Shown: positions 1 to 6,422, numbered from the stretch's first letter. The stretch is 10,517 nucleotides of DNA from an uncultured Thiomonas sp. (GCA_937927695.1 CALBRU010000408.1:1-10517); one strand, 5' to 3'. Notes: generated by a model from the letters alone, not told the origin. Numbers and translations are program-made.

Positions 1-1178
1 GCATTGCCGTCGTTCTCGGCTCGGCCACGCCCTCGCTGGAAAGCTGGCGGGCCGCGCAGACCGGGCGCTACCAGTTGCTCACTTTGAAGCAGCGCGCCAC
101 TGGGGTGCTGCCCAGCGTGCGCATCGCCGACACTCGGCGCGACCCGACGCTGCGCGCCAGCGGCACGCTGATCGGCCAGACGCTCGACGCCGCACTGCGT
201 CAGCGGCTCGCGCGCGGCGAGCAAAGCCTGCTGTTTCTCAACCGCCGCGGCTATGCCCCGGTGTTGAGCTGCCCCGACTGCGGCTGGATGTCGGACTGCC
301 CGCACTGCGACGCGCATCTGGTGTTTCACCGAACCGATCGCACCCTGCGCTGCCATCACTGCGGCTACCAGGCCGCAGTGCCGCGCGCCTGTCCGGGCTG
401 CGGCAGCCTCGATCTGCAGCCCGTGGGCAAGGGCACGCAGCGGGTGGAAGAGGCGCTGGCCGAAAAGTATCCCGAGGCCCGCATCGCCCGCATCGACGCC
501 GACAGCACGCGCCGCAAAGGCGCTGCGGCGAGCCGTTTCGACAGCGTCCACGCCGGTGAAGTGGACATTCTGGTGGGCACGCAAATGGTGACCAAGGGCC
601 ACGATTTCCAGAAAGTCACCCTGGTCGCAGCGCTCAACCCCGATGCCGGGCTGTTCACCCACGATCCGCGCGGCCCCGAGCGCCTGTTCGCCCAGCTCAT
701 GCAGGCGGCCGGGCGGGCAGGCCGCGCCTTGCCGCCCAAGGGTGATACCCCCGCTTCCACCCCCGAAATGCTGGTGCAGACCGCCCACCCCGAACATCCG
801 CTGTATCGCGCGCTGGTGGCGCACGACTATCCCGGTTTCGCGCAGGCCGAACTCATCGAGCGCGAGCGCGGCGGCATGCCGCCGTTTTCCTATCAGGCTC
901 TCCTGCGCGCGGAACACCGGAATTTCGACGCCGTCGTCGAGTTTCTGGCACAGGCGCAGCAACTCGCCGCGCCCTTGGCCGAGGCGCTGGGCGTGACCGT
1001 CTATCCCCCCATTCCCGCCACACTCGCCCGCATGGCCGACGTGCACCGCCTGCAAATGCTGATCGAAGGCAGCCATCGCGGCGCGTTGCAGAACCTGCTT
1101 TCGCAGTGGCGCGCCGAGCTCAACGCCCTGCGCTCGCGGGTGCGCTGGGCAGTCGATGTCGACCCGCTCGATTTCTGA
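1..1178 (+). CDS. priA: Primosomal protein N' (replication restart helicase PriA), C-terminal part
   Basis: PriA is a 3'-to-5' superfamily 2 DNA helicase that recognises stalled forks and loads the primosome and DnaB for replication restart. The reading frame is open from base 3 at the left edge, so the 5' end is missing; about 391 residues remain of a family usually near 730. The fragment opens with the helicase motif GSATPSLES. Eight cysteines in four CxxC pairs between about 270 and 401 form the family's zinc-binding insertion (CPDCG, CPHC, CHHCG, CPGCG). Then come the helicase motifs V and VI, GTQMVTKGHDF and QAAGRAGR, around 577-725. The C-terminal domain ends normally with a TGA at 1178. 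No truncation inside the window. Identity is near certain from the zinc pairs plus helicase motifs. Confidence 0.97.
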   Translation, partial: IAVVLGSATPSLESWRAAQTGRYQLLTLKQRATGVLPSVRIADTRRDPTLRASGTLIGQTLDAALRQRLARGEQSLLFLNRRGYAPVLSCPDCGWMSDCPHCDAHLVFHRTDRTLRCHHCGYQAAVPRACPGCGSLDLQPVGKGTQRVEEALAEKYPEARIARIDADSTRRKGAAASRFDSVHAGEVDILVGTQMVTKGHDFQKVTLVAALNPDAGLFTHDPRGPERLFAQLMQAAGRAGRALPPKGDTPASTPEMLVQTAHPEHPLYRALVAHDYPGFAQAELIERERGGMPPFSYQALLRAEHRNFDAVVEFLAQAQQLAAPLAEALGVTVYPPIPATLARMADVHRLQMLIEGSHRGALQNLLSQWRAELNALRSRVRWAVDVDPLDF

Positions 1179-1334
1179 ACGCCCGCATTGGCCGATGAAA
1201 TAGCGTATTTGTCGCATTCGGCGGCGGATTCGACATTTCGATACAACAGCCCGGCGCAGCACGGACTAAATTGGGTGCATCGAAAGCGTATTGCAGTGCA
1301 GCAAACGCTGGTCTTTTTCTGGGAGAGAACCCTC

Positions 1335-1922
1335 ATGTCCACTCAACGCCCTCTGCATCACCACCCCCTTCCCGCAGGCACGCCCGTGATCGAGTTCGAC
1401 CACGGCCGCCCCGGCAGCGTCACCCCTGACTCTCCGGCCACCGATGTGATGACCGACCTGCGCCACACCCCGGCTTTCACCACCGAAGCCGACGCGCCCG
1501 CCAACCAAGCGCTGCAAAAGATGATGCACGCCGGGGTACGTCTGCTGCTGGTCACCAACTCGGTGCGGCACGTCGTCGGCCTGATCACCGCGCGCGACCT
1601 GATGGGCGAAAAGCCGGTACGCGCCGCCACCGAAAACCAGATTCCGCGCGAGGCGGTCACCGTGGCGCAATGCATGGTGCCGCAGCAGCACATCGAAGTG
1701 CTCGATTACGCCGAAGTGCTGCGCTCTACCGTGGCGGAAATCGTGCTCACTCTGCGCCATTCCGGGCGGCAACATGCGCTGGTGTTGGAAGCCGACGGCA
1801 AACCCGTGGTGCGCGGCATTTTCTCGGCGGTGCGCATCGGTCGGCAACTGGGGGTCGAACTACAGGCCAGCGGCCAGATGCAGAGCTTTGCCGAACTGGA
1901 GCAGGCAATCGCCGCGCTCTGA
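1335..1922 (+). CDS. Two-CBS-domain protein
   Basis: A 195-residue soluble protein with a tandem CBS pair, roughly residues 37-92 and 108-175. CBS pairs commonly bind adenine nucleotides or S-adenosyl ligands and regulate a partner protein; the ligand here is unknown. CBS hallmarks are the hydrophobic strand plus GLITARDLM at about 82-90 in the first repeat and the RGIFSAVRI segment at about 160-168 in the second. The first 35 residues are low-complexity and contain HHH. An in-frame ATG at 1188 would add 49 residues, but that stretch has no ribosome binding site and does not look like CBS sequence. The ATG at 1335 has GGGAGAG at 1321-1327, seven bases upstream, and is preferred. It follows priA by 156 bases, so it may have its own promoter, although I see no clear -35/-10 pair. 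No partner domain (channel, IMPDH, kinase) is fused to it. Confidence 0.85.
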   Translation: MSTQRPLHHHPLPAGTPVIEFDHGRPGSVTPDSPATDVMTDLRHTPAFTTEADAPANQALQKMMHAGVRLLLVTNSVRHVVGLITARDLMGEKPVRAATENQIPREAVTVAQCMVPQQHIEVLDYAEVLRSTVAEIVLTLRHSGRQHALVLEADGKPVVRGIFSAVRIGRQLGVELQASGQMQSFAELEQAIAAL

Positions 1923-1934
1923 ACAAGGCCTGCG

Positions 1935-3128
1935 TCAACGCGGCGCGAGGCGCTGGTTCGCCCACAAGGCCAGGCCCGCAAACGCACAGAACACGGCGGC
2001 CATCGGCAAGGCGCTGTGGGCGGCGATCACGCCCACGGCCGAGCCGCTGGCCGCCGCCAATGTGAACTGAAGGCTGCCGATCAGGGCCGCCGCGCTGCCC
2101 ACGCGGCCCGTCTGATGCGCCAGCGCCAGCGCCGTGGCGTTGGGAAACGAAAAACCCAGGCTGGACAGGGCAATAAACAGGGGAATGACCACGCCCCATA
2201 AACCGCCCGCCTTGAGCACGGCCAGCGCCAACATCACGCTCGCCCAGACCGTCAGACTGAGCAAGGCCCGGCGCAACAGCACGCCGCTGCCCACGCGAGC
2301 CAGCAGCGCGTGATTGATCTGCGACGCCGCAATCAGGCCCAGGGCATTGGCGCCGAACACCCAGGCGAATTGCGCCGAACTCAGCCCGAATACCTGCATG
2401 AACACGAACGGCGCTCCGGCGATGTAGGCAAACATGGCCGACTGCCCCAGCGCCCCGCTGAGGGCAAAGCCGATGAAGCGCCGATCGCGCAACAGATCGA
2501 AATAGGTGCGCATGGCATTGCGCACCGGGTGCTGCTGGGCGCTGCTGCGCGAGCCCGGTGCCAGCGACTCCGGTAGCGCCAGCGCGGCCAGCAGGCAGAT
2601 GACGCCAAAGACCATCAGCACCAGAAAAATAGCCCGCCAGCCCCAGGACTGCACGAGGGCCGCACCTGCCAGCGGCGCCAGAATGGGGGCAGCGCCAAGC
2701 ACCAGGGTCAGCCGCGAGAACATCCGCGCCGCGTCAACCGGGGCGTAAAGATCTCGCACCATGCTGCGGGCAATCACAATGCCCGCACAGCCTCCCAGTG
2801 CCTGCAATAGTCGCCACAGCATCAAGGCATCAATTGAGGCCGCCATGGCGCAGCCCAGCGAGGCCAGAACGTAAAGCGCGATACCGATGAGCAGCGGTCG
2901 CTTGCGGCCATAGCGGTCGGACACCGCCCCCCAGAATGCCTGACCCAGCGCCAGTCCGACAAAAAACACCACCAGCGTGCGCTGTACCGCCCCGGGCGTG
3001 GTGTGCAGATCATGCTGCAGGGCGGTGAAGCCCGGCAGGTACATGTCGATGGACATGGGGGCGAAGGCGGTGAGCGCCCCCAGAGTGAGAATGCGCTGCA
3101 GCGCGCCGGATCGGGCCATGGAGCGCAT
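1935..3128 (-). CDS. Bcr/CflA-family MFS drug-resistance transporter
   Basis: A 397-residue inner-membrane protein of the major facilitator superfamily, drug:H+ antiporter-1 group with 12 expected membrane helices; members export bicyclomycin, chloramphenicol, florfenicol or other small molecules. The actual substrate cannot be read from sequence. Diagnostic features are PMSIDMYLPGF in the first helix (residues 24-34), typical of Bcr/CflA, then MFS motif A GAVSDRYGRK at about 67-76, and the antiporter segment GAAPILAPLAGAAL at about 145-158 followed by WGWRAIF. Length is normal for the family. Two starts are possible, ATG at 3128 or ATG at 3119; neither has a good Shine-Dalgarno, so the start is uncertain by a few codons. 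It lies 50 bases downstream of the cytochrome c gene on the same strand, so it may be co-transcribed with it. Its 3' end faces the CBS gene with 12 bases between the stops and no terminator hairpin visible. Confidence 0.92.
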   Translation of the reverse strand: MRSMARSGALQRILTLGALTAFAPMSIDMYLPGFTALQHDLHTTPGAVQRTLVVFFVGLALGQAFWGAVSDRYGRKRPLLIGIALYVLASLGCAMAASIDALMLWRLLQALGGCAGIVIARSMVRDLYAPVDAARMFSRLTLVLGAAPILAPLAGAALVQSWGWRAIFLVLMVFGVICLLAALALPESLAPGSRSSAQQHPVRNAMRTYFDLLRDRRFIGFALSGALGQSAMFAYIAGAPFVFMQVFGLSSAQFAWVFGANALGLIAASQINHALLARVGSGVLLRRALLSLTVWASVMLALAVLKAGGLWGVVIPLFIALSSLGFSFPNATALALAHQTGRVGSAAALIGSLQFTLAAASGSAVGVIAAHSALPMAAVFCAFAGLALWANQRLAPR

Positions 3129-3178
3129 TGTCGCAGCGCTGCCACGCTGCCACTGCGACTGACCCTGGCCCGTTGCGA

Positions 3179-4432
3179 TCAGTGCGAGTCAATGGCACGC
3201 CGCAACTCCTTGACCTGCTCGGCCGAGACCGGCTCGGCAGCGTTGCCCCAGCTGGTGCGGATGTAGGTCACCAGATCGGCGATCTGCTGATCGCTGAGTT
3301 GCGCGCCGAACGGCGGCATGACCATAGGAGCGGGGGCTGATGCCGTCACCGCGGTGCTTGCCCCGGCCAGAATGACGTGGATGGCGTTGGTCGGGTTGAT
3401 GCACTGCACAGAGGGATTGGCCACCAGGCTGGGAAAGGCGGCGGGCACGCCTTGGCCGTTGGGTTGATGGCAAGCCACGCAGTGCTGGTCGTATAGCGCC
3501 TTGCCGCGCTGCACCGCAGCGGGGTCGGGCTTGGTGCCCGCCACCTGCGCGCTGGTCTCGGAGGGCAGCGATTTGAGATAAACGCCCATGGCGAACAGAT
3601 CCTCATGGTTGAGGTGCTGGGTGCTGTGATGGATGACCTCGGTCATGCCGCCCGCCACGGTGTAATTTTGGGCGCTGCCCGTTTGCAGCAACAGCGCGAA
3701 GTCCTGCGCGCTGAGGGTTTTCTGCAGACAGGCGCTGCGCAGATTGCTCGCGTACCAGTGTTCCACCGTACCGCCGGTGAGATAGAGCTTGCCGTTCGGC
3801 CCGTTGGCGCTGAGCGCTTTTTCCTGGAAGAACAGCCCGCGCGGAGTATGGCAGGCGCCGCAATGCCCCAACCCTTCGACCAGATAAGCGCCGCGGTTCC
3901 ACTGCGCGCTCTGCTTGGGATCGGGTTTGAACACAGTGTCGCGCACGAACAGCCAGTTCCAGACGGCCAGCGGCCAGCGGATGGTCATCGGCCACACCAT
4001 GTCGGGCTTGCGGTTGGGCGTGGGGTTTGGCGCCACGCCCTGCATGAAATAGGCATACAGCGCGTGCATGTCCTGCGGCGTGACGCGCGCGTACGACGGG
4101 TACGGCATGGCCGGGTAGAGGTATTTGCCGCCCGGCGCCACGCCGTGGCGCACTGCGCGGTCGAACTGTTCGAAGCTGTAATTGCCGATGCCGTGCGTCT
4201 TATCCGGGGTGATGTTGGAGGAATAGATCGCGCCCATGGGCATGACCATCTTCAGACCGCCGACAAAGGGTTTGCCGCCCGGCGCCGTATGGCAGGCCAC
4301 GCAATCACCCGCGCGGGCCAGATACGCGCCGCGCTGCACCTCCTGATCGGAAAATTTGGCCGCCACCGCCAGACCACATTGCGCGGCCAGCAGCCCGGCC
4401 AGCATGACACGCCACCCCATCTTCTTGTTCAT
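3179..4432 (-). CDS. Triple-haem membrane-associated cytochrome c (dehydrogenase cytochrome subunit type)
   Basis: A 417-residue exported cytochrome with three CxxCH haem-attachment sites: CVACH at 44-48, CGACH at 191-195 and CVACH at 318-322. The N-terminus is a Sec signal peptide (MNKK, a hydrophobic core, then AVAA near residue 25). Spacing and flanking motifs (GAIYSSNITPD near 68-77, the AMPYPSY segment near 108-114, MGVYLKSLP near 282-290, MPPFG near 372-376) match the cytochrome subunit of alcohol, gluconate or sorbitol dehydrogenases, which passes electrons to ubiquinone or a terminal oxidase. M109, M263 and M372 are plausible sixth haem ligands. The start is supported by AAAAGGAA at 4438-4445. 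No dehydrogenase large or small subunit is adjacent, so the electron donor is unknown. The Bcr/CflA exporter follows on the same strand after 50 bases. Confidence 0.93.
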   Translation of the reverse strand: MNKKMGWRVMLAGLLAAQCGLAVAAKFSDQEVQRGAYLARAGDCVACHTAPGGKPFVGGLKMVMPMGAIYSSNITPDKTHGIGNYSFEQFDRAVRHGVAPGGKYLYPAMPYPSYARVTPQDMHALYAYFMQGVAPNPTPNRKPDMVWPMTIRWPLAVWNWLFVRDTVFKPDPKQSAQWNRGAYLVEGLGHCGACHTPRGLFFQEKALSANGPNGKLYLTGGTVEHWYASNLRSACLQKTLSAQDFALLLQTGSAQNYTVAGGMTEVIHHSTQHLNHEDLFAMGVYLKSLPSETSAQVAGTKPDPAAVQRGKALYDQHCVACHQPNGQGVPAAFPSLVANPSVQCINPTNAIHVILAGASTAVTASAPAPMVMPPFGAQLSDQQIADLVTYIRTSWGNAAEPVSAEQVKELRRAIDSH

Positions 4433-4437
4433 ACCCG

Positions 4438-4445
4438 TTCCTTTT
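4438..4445 (-). promoter_or_regulatory. Ribosome binding site of the cytochrome c gene
   Basis: AAAAGGAA read on the minus strand, five bases before the ATG at 4432. It fixes the start used for the triple-haem cytochrome. Confidence 0.75.
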
Positions 4446-4535
4446 CGGCGCTGCGATGAAATAGTTTGCAGCGCAACAATCTGTAATCAGGTTACGAGCC
4501 GTAGCGGCCTTAAGGGTTGATACAGGCCAAAGGAC

Positions 4536-4552
4536 TGCGACACTGTGTCGCA
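4536..4552. promoter_or_regulatory. Perfect 17-bp palindrome, candidate operator
   Basis: TGCGACAC-T-GTGTCGCA: two 8-base arms around a single central base, with no mismatch. It lies 104-120 bases upstream of the start of the cytochrome c gene, in the intergenic stretch where coding-like base usage has stopped. The symmetry and tight spacing are typical of a site for a dimeric repressor or activator. As RNA it could form only a 6-bp stem with a 5-base loop and has no following U-tract, so an intrinsic terminator is less likely. I cannot name the regulator. Confidence 0.5.
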
Positions 4553-4559
4553 ACCCGCG

Positions 4560-4760
4560 CCCAGCGACGGGCAGACAGGCGGTGAACGGGTTGACCTGCT
4601 GCAGAGCCGGGTGCAGGCTCTTATATTGCACTCGCACGGCAAACAGAAACTCGTCGCGCGAATCCAGCGTGAGGGTGGTGATGTAAAAACACTTGATCCA
4701 CGACAGCGCCAGCCCGGGCACGTCGCGCAGGCAGAACGCCAGCGCGACGACCGCAGCCAA
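4560..4760 (-). pseudogene. Possible remnant of an unidentified gene
   Basis: Minus-strand frame beginning near a TTG at 4760, eleven bases downstream of the preceding coiled-coil gene's stop. For about 67 codons it has the GC-rich third positions of real genes here and an ordinary amino-acid mix (for example ITTLTLDSRDEFLFAVRVQY), while the other frames on both strands look like shadows rich in R, S and Q. After about 4560 the codon bias collapses but no stop occurs; the open frame runs on to 4305, 128 bases into the cytochrome c gene in a different frame. That pattern fits a gene that has lost its 3' end. I do not recognise the protein. No Shine-Dalgarno is visible before the TTG. It could also be a real small protein of up to 151 residues, but I consider that less likely. 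Confidence 0.35.
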
Positions 4761-4770
4761 CCGCGGCGCT

Positions 4771-5103
4771 TCAGCGCAGCAGCGCTGCGAGGGCCAGTAA
4801 CAAAGCCACGGCGCCTAGGCCCAGCGCGAGTGCGGCCCAGCGCTGCTGTTTGCGCTGCGCCTCGGCGAGTTGCAGGCCGGCCTGCTCCAGCGCGGTGACC
4901 GTGGTTTGCAGTTGCTGTGCGAGCGCGCGCACGTGTTCGGCGTTGTGAGTCACCGCCGTCTGCAATTCCTCGATCTGCTTCTGCTGCGAATCGGCTGCCT
5001 CTTTGTCTGACTTGCGTTGCTTGAACACCGGCAACGCAAGCTTCGCCACCGATTCGATGTAGGGCAGCGCGGCGGCGACGGCCGTCATCCAGGTTGCAGG
5101 CAT
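4771..5103 (-). CDS. Small coiled-coil protein with C-terminal membrane anchor
   Basis: A 110-residue protein of unknown function. Visible structure: an N-terminal hydrophobic or amphipathic segment (about 6-27), a highly charged and glutamine-rich helix with heptad-like spacing (about 33-87, including KQIEELQTAV and TTVTALEQAG) that should form a coiled coil, and a single hydrophobic segment (about 89-109) running to the last residue, i.e. a tail anchor. There is no enzyme motif. The ATG at 5103 overlaps the TGA of the upstream 49-codon ORF as TGATG, and no independent Shine-Dalgarno precedes it, so its translation is probably coupled to that ORF. Codon use is like the neighbouring genes, which supports it being real. 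It probably acts at the inner membrane as a scaffold or oligomer, but this is inference from shape alone. Confidence 0.75.
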   Translation of the reverse strand: MPATWMTAVAAALPYIESVAKLALPVFKQRKSDKEAADSQQKQIEELQTAVTHNAEHVRALAQQLQTTVTALEQAGLQLAEAQRKQQRWAALALGLGAVALLLALAALLR

Positions 5104-5252
5104 CAGAGCTGCGCCACGTTGAAGGTATCGCAGACCTGCGCCTGCTTTTGCGGCCGGTCATCGCCCACAAGCCCGCCCCGCCCGCCGGGCCTAGGCCCGG
5201 AAGCCCGCTGATCTTCGATGTTGTCGCTGCGTCTGCCGTTTTTCCAGAGCAT
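5103..5252 (-). pseudogene. ypfJ: Doubly deleted remnant of a YpfJ-type neutral zinc metallopeptidase
   Basis: A 49-codon ORF. Its first ~28 residues (MLWKNGRRSDNIEDQRA, then a glycine/proline/arginine-rich linker ending GGRGGLV) match the N-terminus of the YpfJ/KPN_02809 neutral zinc metallopeptidase family (E. coli YpfJ starts MRWQGRRESDNVEDRR). Residues 30-39, GDDRPQKQAQ, match a conserved segment near the family's C-terminus (GDDRLQQQSQ in E. coli). The last residues, CDTFNVAQL, match the family's extreme C-terminus (CNTF-). Two internal blocks are therefore missing: the membrane helix and whole HExxH catalytic domain, and the segment between GDDR and the final CDTF. Both losses keep the frame. 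Start and ribosome binding site (AGGGAG at 5261-5266) are intact and the stop overlaps the next gene's ATG. It cannot be a protease. It may now serve only as a coupled leader for the downstream gene. Family comparison is from memory. Confidence 0.7.
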
Positions 5253-5260
5253 GATGCGCC

Positions 5261-5266
5261 CTCCCT
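5261..5266 (-). promoter_or_regulatory. Strong ribosome binding site before the metallopeptidase remnant
   Basis: AGGGAG on the minus strand, eight bases before the ATG at 5252. Its preservation shows the remnant ORF is still likely to be translated. A -10-like GATAAT lies further upstream at 5283-5288 (minus strand), but no matching -35 is evident. Confidence 0.6.
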
Positions 5267-5289
5267 AAAACCCAGATTGTCCATTATCC

Positions 5290-5400
5290 GGGGCTTCGCC
5301 CCTACACGGCGCTGGCGGTCGGTTTGGGGCGTCTTTGCCCTCGAGCTTCGCGCCCATAACGGCGGCTATGGGCTTGTCGCGCAGGGGCTAATCCATCCCC
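5290..5400 (+). other. Hairpin-rich leader region upstream of pstS
   Basis: The 171-base gap between the divergent metallopeptidase remnant and pstS contains several small inverted repeats: GGGGC-TTC-GCCCC at 5290-5302, GCCCATA at 5352-5358 paired with TATGGGC at 5367-5373 (8-base loop, with a possible outer CGCG/CGCG extension), and GGGG at 5384-5387 with CCCC at 5397-5400. They could be RNA structure in the pstS leader, a remnant of an intergenic repeat, or chance in GC-rich DNA. No convincing Pho box or -35/-10 pair was found here. Confidence 0.3.
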
Positions 5401-5410
5401 CACCTCGTTC

Positions 5411-5416
5411 AGGAGA
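5411..5416 (+). promoter_or_regulatory. Shine-Dalgarno that points to a non-standard pstS start
   Basis: AGGAGA, seven bases upstream of the ACG at 5424. There is no ATG, GTG or TTG in the pstS frame near it, so this site is the main evidence for where translation begins. Confidence 0.7.
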
Positions 5417-5423
5417 GCGTCAC

Positions 5424-6422
5424 ACGGTTTTTCGTCAACAAGTTCTCGCGCTGGCACTGGCTGCCGGTTCGCTTGCCGCAGCAAGCTTTGCGCATGCTGA
5501 GTCCACCATCAAGATCGATGGGTCTTCCACTGTTTACCCCGTGACCGAGGCCGTCGCTGAGGAATTTCAAAAGGCCAAGAAAAACGCCGTCAAGGTGACC
5601 GTGGGCATTTCCGGCACGGGCGGCGGGTTCAAGAAGTTTTGCCGCGGCGAGACCGACATCTCCGACGCGTCGCGCCCCATTCTGAAAAAGGAAATGGAAG
5701 CCTGCGCCAAAGAAGGCATCAAGTACATCGAGCTGCCGGTGGCATTTGATGCGCTGACCGTGGTCGTCAATCCCAAGAACAATTGGGTCAAGCAAATGAC
5801 GGTCGCCGAACTCAAAACCATGTGGGACCCGGCCGCTCAGGGCAAGGTCACCGACTGGAAACAGGTCAATTCGGCCTGGCCTGACAAACCGCTCAAACTG
5901 TATGGGCCGGGCGCCGATTCGGGCACCTTCGACTACTTCACCGAAGCCGTCGTGGGCAAGGCCAAATCTTCGCGCGGTGATTACACCGCCTCTGAAGACG
6001 ACAACGTGCTGGTGCAGGGGGTCTCACGCGACGTGGACGCGCTGGGCTACTTCGGCATGGCCTACTACGAAGAAAACAAGGGCAAGCTCAAGGCCATCCC
6101 TATCGTCAACCCGAAGGGCAAGGCGGTGATGCCGTCTATCGAGGCGGTGATGGCGGGCGAATACGAGCCGCTGGCGCGTCCGATTTTCATCTATGTCAAC
6201 GCCAAGTCGCTTGACAAGCCGGAAGTCAAGGAATTTGTCGAGTACTACCTCAAGCATGGCGGCGAGCTGGCCAAGGAAGTGAAGTACGTTCCGCTGAGCG
6301 CTTCCGACTACAAGCACGCGCTCGATAACCTGGCCAAGCGCAAGACGGGCACCGGCTTCGGCGGCGAAGCTGAGGTCGGCGTGAAGGTATCGGATCTGCT
6401 TAAGCGCGATCCCAAGGAGTAA
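5424..6422 (+). CDS. pstS: Periplasmic phosphate-binding protein PstS (apparent ACG start)
   Basis: The substrate-binding subunit of the high-affinity phosphate ABC transporter. From the proposed start it has 332 residues. Residues 1-25 are a Sec signal peptide (VFRQQ, a hydrophobic alanine/leucine core, then SFAHA before ES), so the mature protein begins near residue 26. Phosphate-site motifs of the family are present: IDGSSTVYP at about 31-39, ISGTGGGFKKFC, DISDASRPI, and GADSGTFDYF, then the dimorphic GYFGMAYY segment. The oddity is the start: the codon where Met should be is ACG at 5424, correctly spaced from AGGAGA at 5411-5416, and no ATG, GTG or TTG lies in frame between 5094 and the mature protein. 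Starting at the ATG at 5094 would add 110 residues ahead of the signal peptide and overlap the divergent remnant, so it is rejected. pstCAB follow. Confidence 0.93.
   Translation, partial: TVFRQQVLALALAAGSLAAASFAHAESTIKIDGSSTVYPVTEAVAEEFQKAKKNAVKVTVGISGTGGGFKKFCRGETDISDASRPILKKEMEACAKEGIKYIELPVAFDALTVVVNPKNNWVKQMTVAELKTMWDPAAQGKVTDWKQVNSAWPDKPLKLYGPGADSGTFDYFTEAVVGKAKSSRGDYTASEDDNVLVQGVSRDVDALGYFGMAYYEENKGKLKAIPIVNPKGKAVMPSIEAVMAGEYEPLARPIFIYVNAKSLDKPEVKEFVEYYLKHGGELAKEVKYVPLSASDYKHALDNLAKRKTGTGFGGEAEVGVKVSDLLKRDPKE

Noticed and set aside
1188..1334. Upstream start for the CBS protein
   Set aside because: No Shine-Dalgarno at 1188 and no CBS-like sequence in the added residues; the ATG at 1335 has a good one.
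1179..1334. Possible promoter between priA and the CBS gene
   Set aside because: Several TTG-like and TAT-like hexamers occur, but none forms a -35/-10 pair at proper spacing.
3138..3153. Tandem GCTGCCAC repeat before the exporter gene
   Set aside because: Two 8-base copies only; too short to interpret beyond chance or slippage.
3605..4459. Long plus-strand open frame opposite the cytochrome c gene
   Set aside because: Rich in R, H, G and A without domains; the minus strand has three CxxCH sites, a signal peptide and a ribosome binding site.
4487..5284. Minus-strand 265-codon open frame across the decayed region
   Set aside because: R/S-rich shadow in a different frame from the coiled-coil protein, the YpfJ-like remnant and the coding-like fragment.
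5094..5423. In-frame N-terminal extension of pstS from the ATG at 5094
   Set aside because: It would put 110 arginine/proline-rich residues before a normal signal peptide, lacks a Shine-Dalgarno and runs antisense through the metallopeptidase remnant; the open frame is explained by GC-rich antisense sequence.
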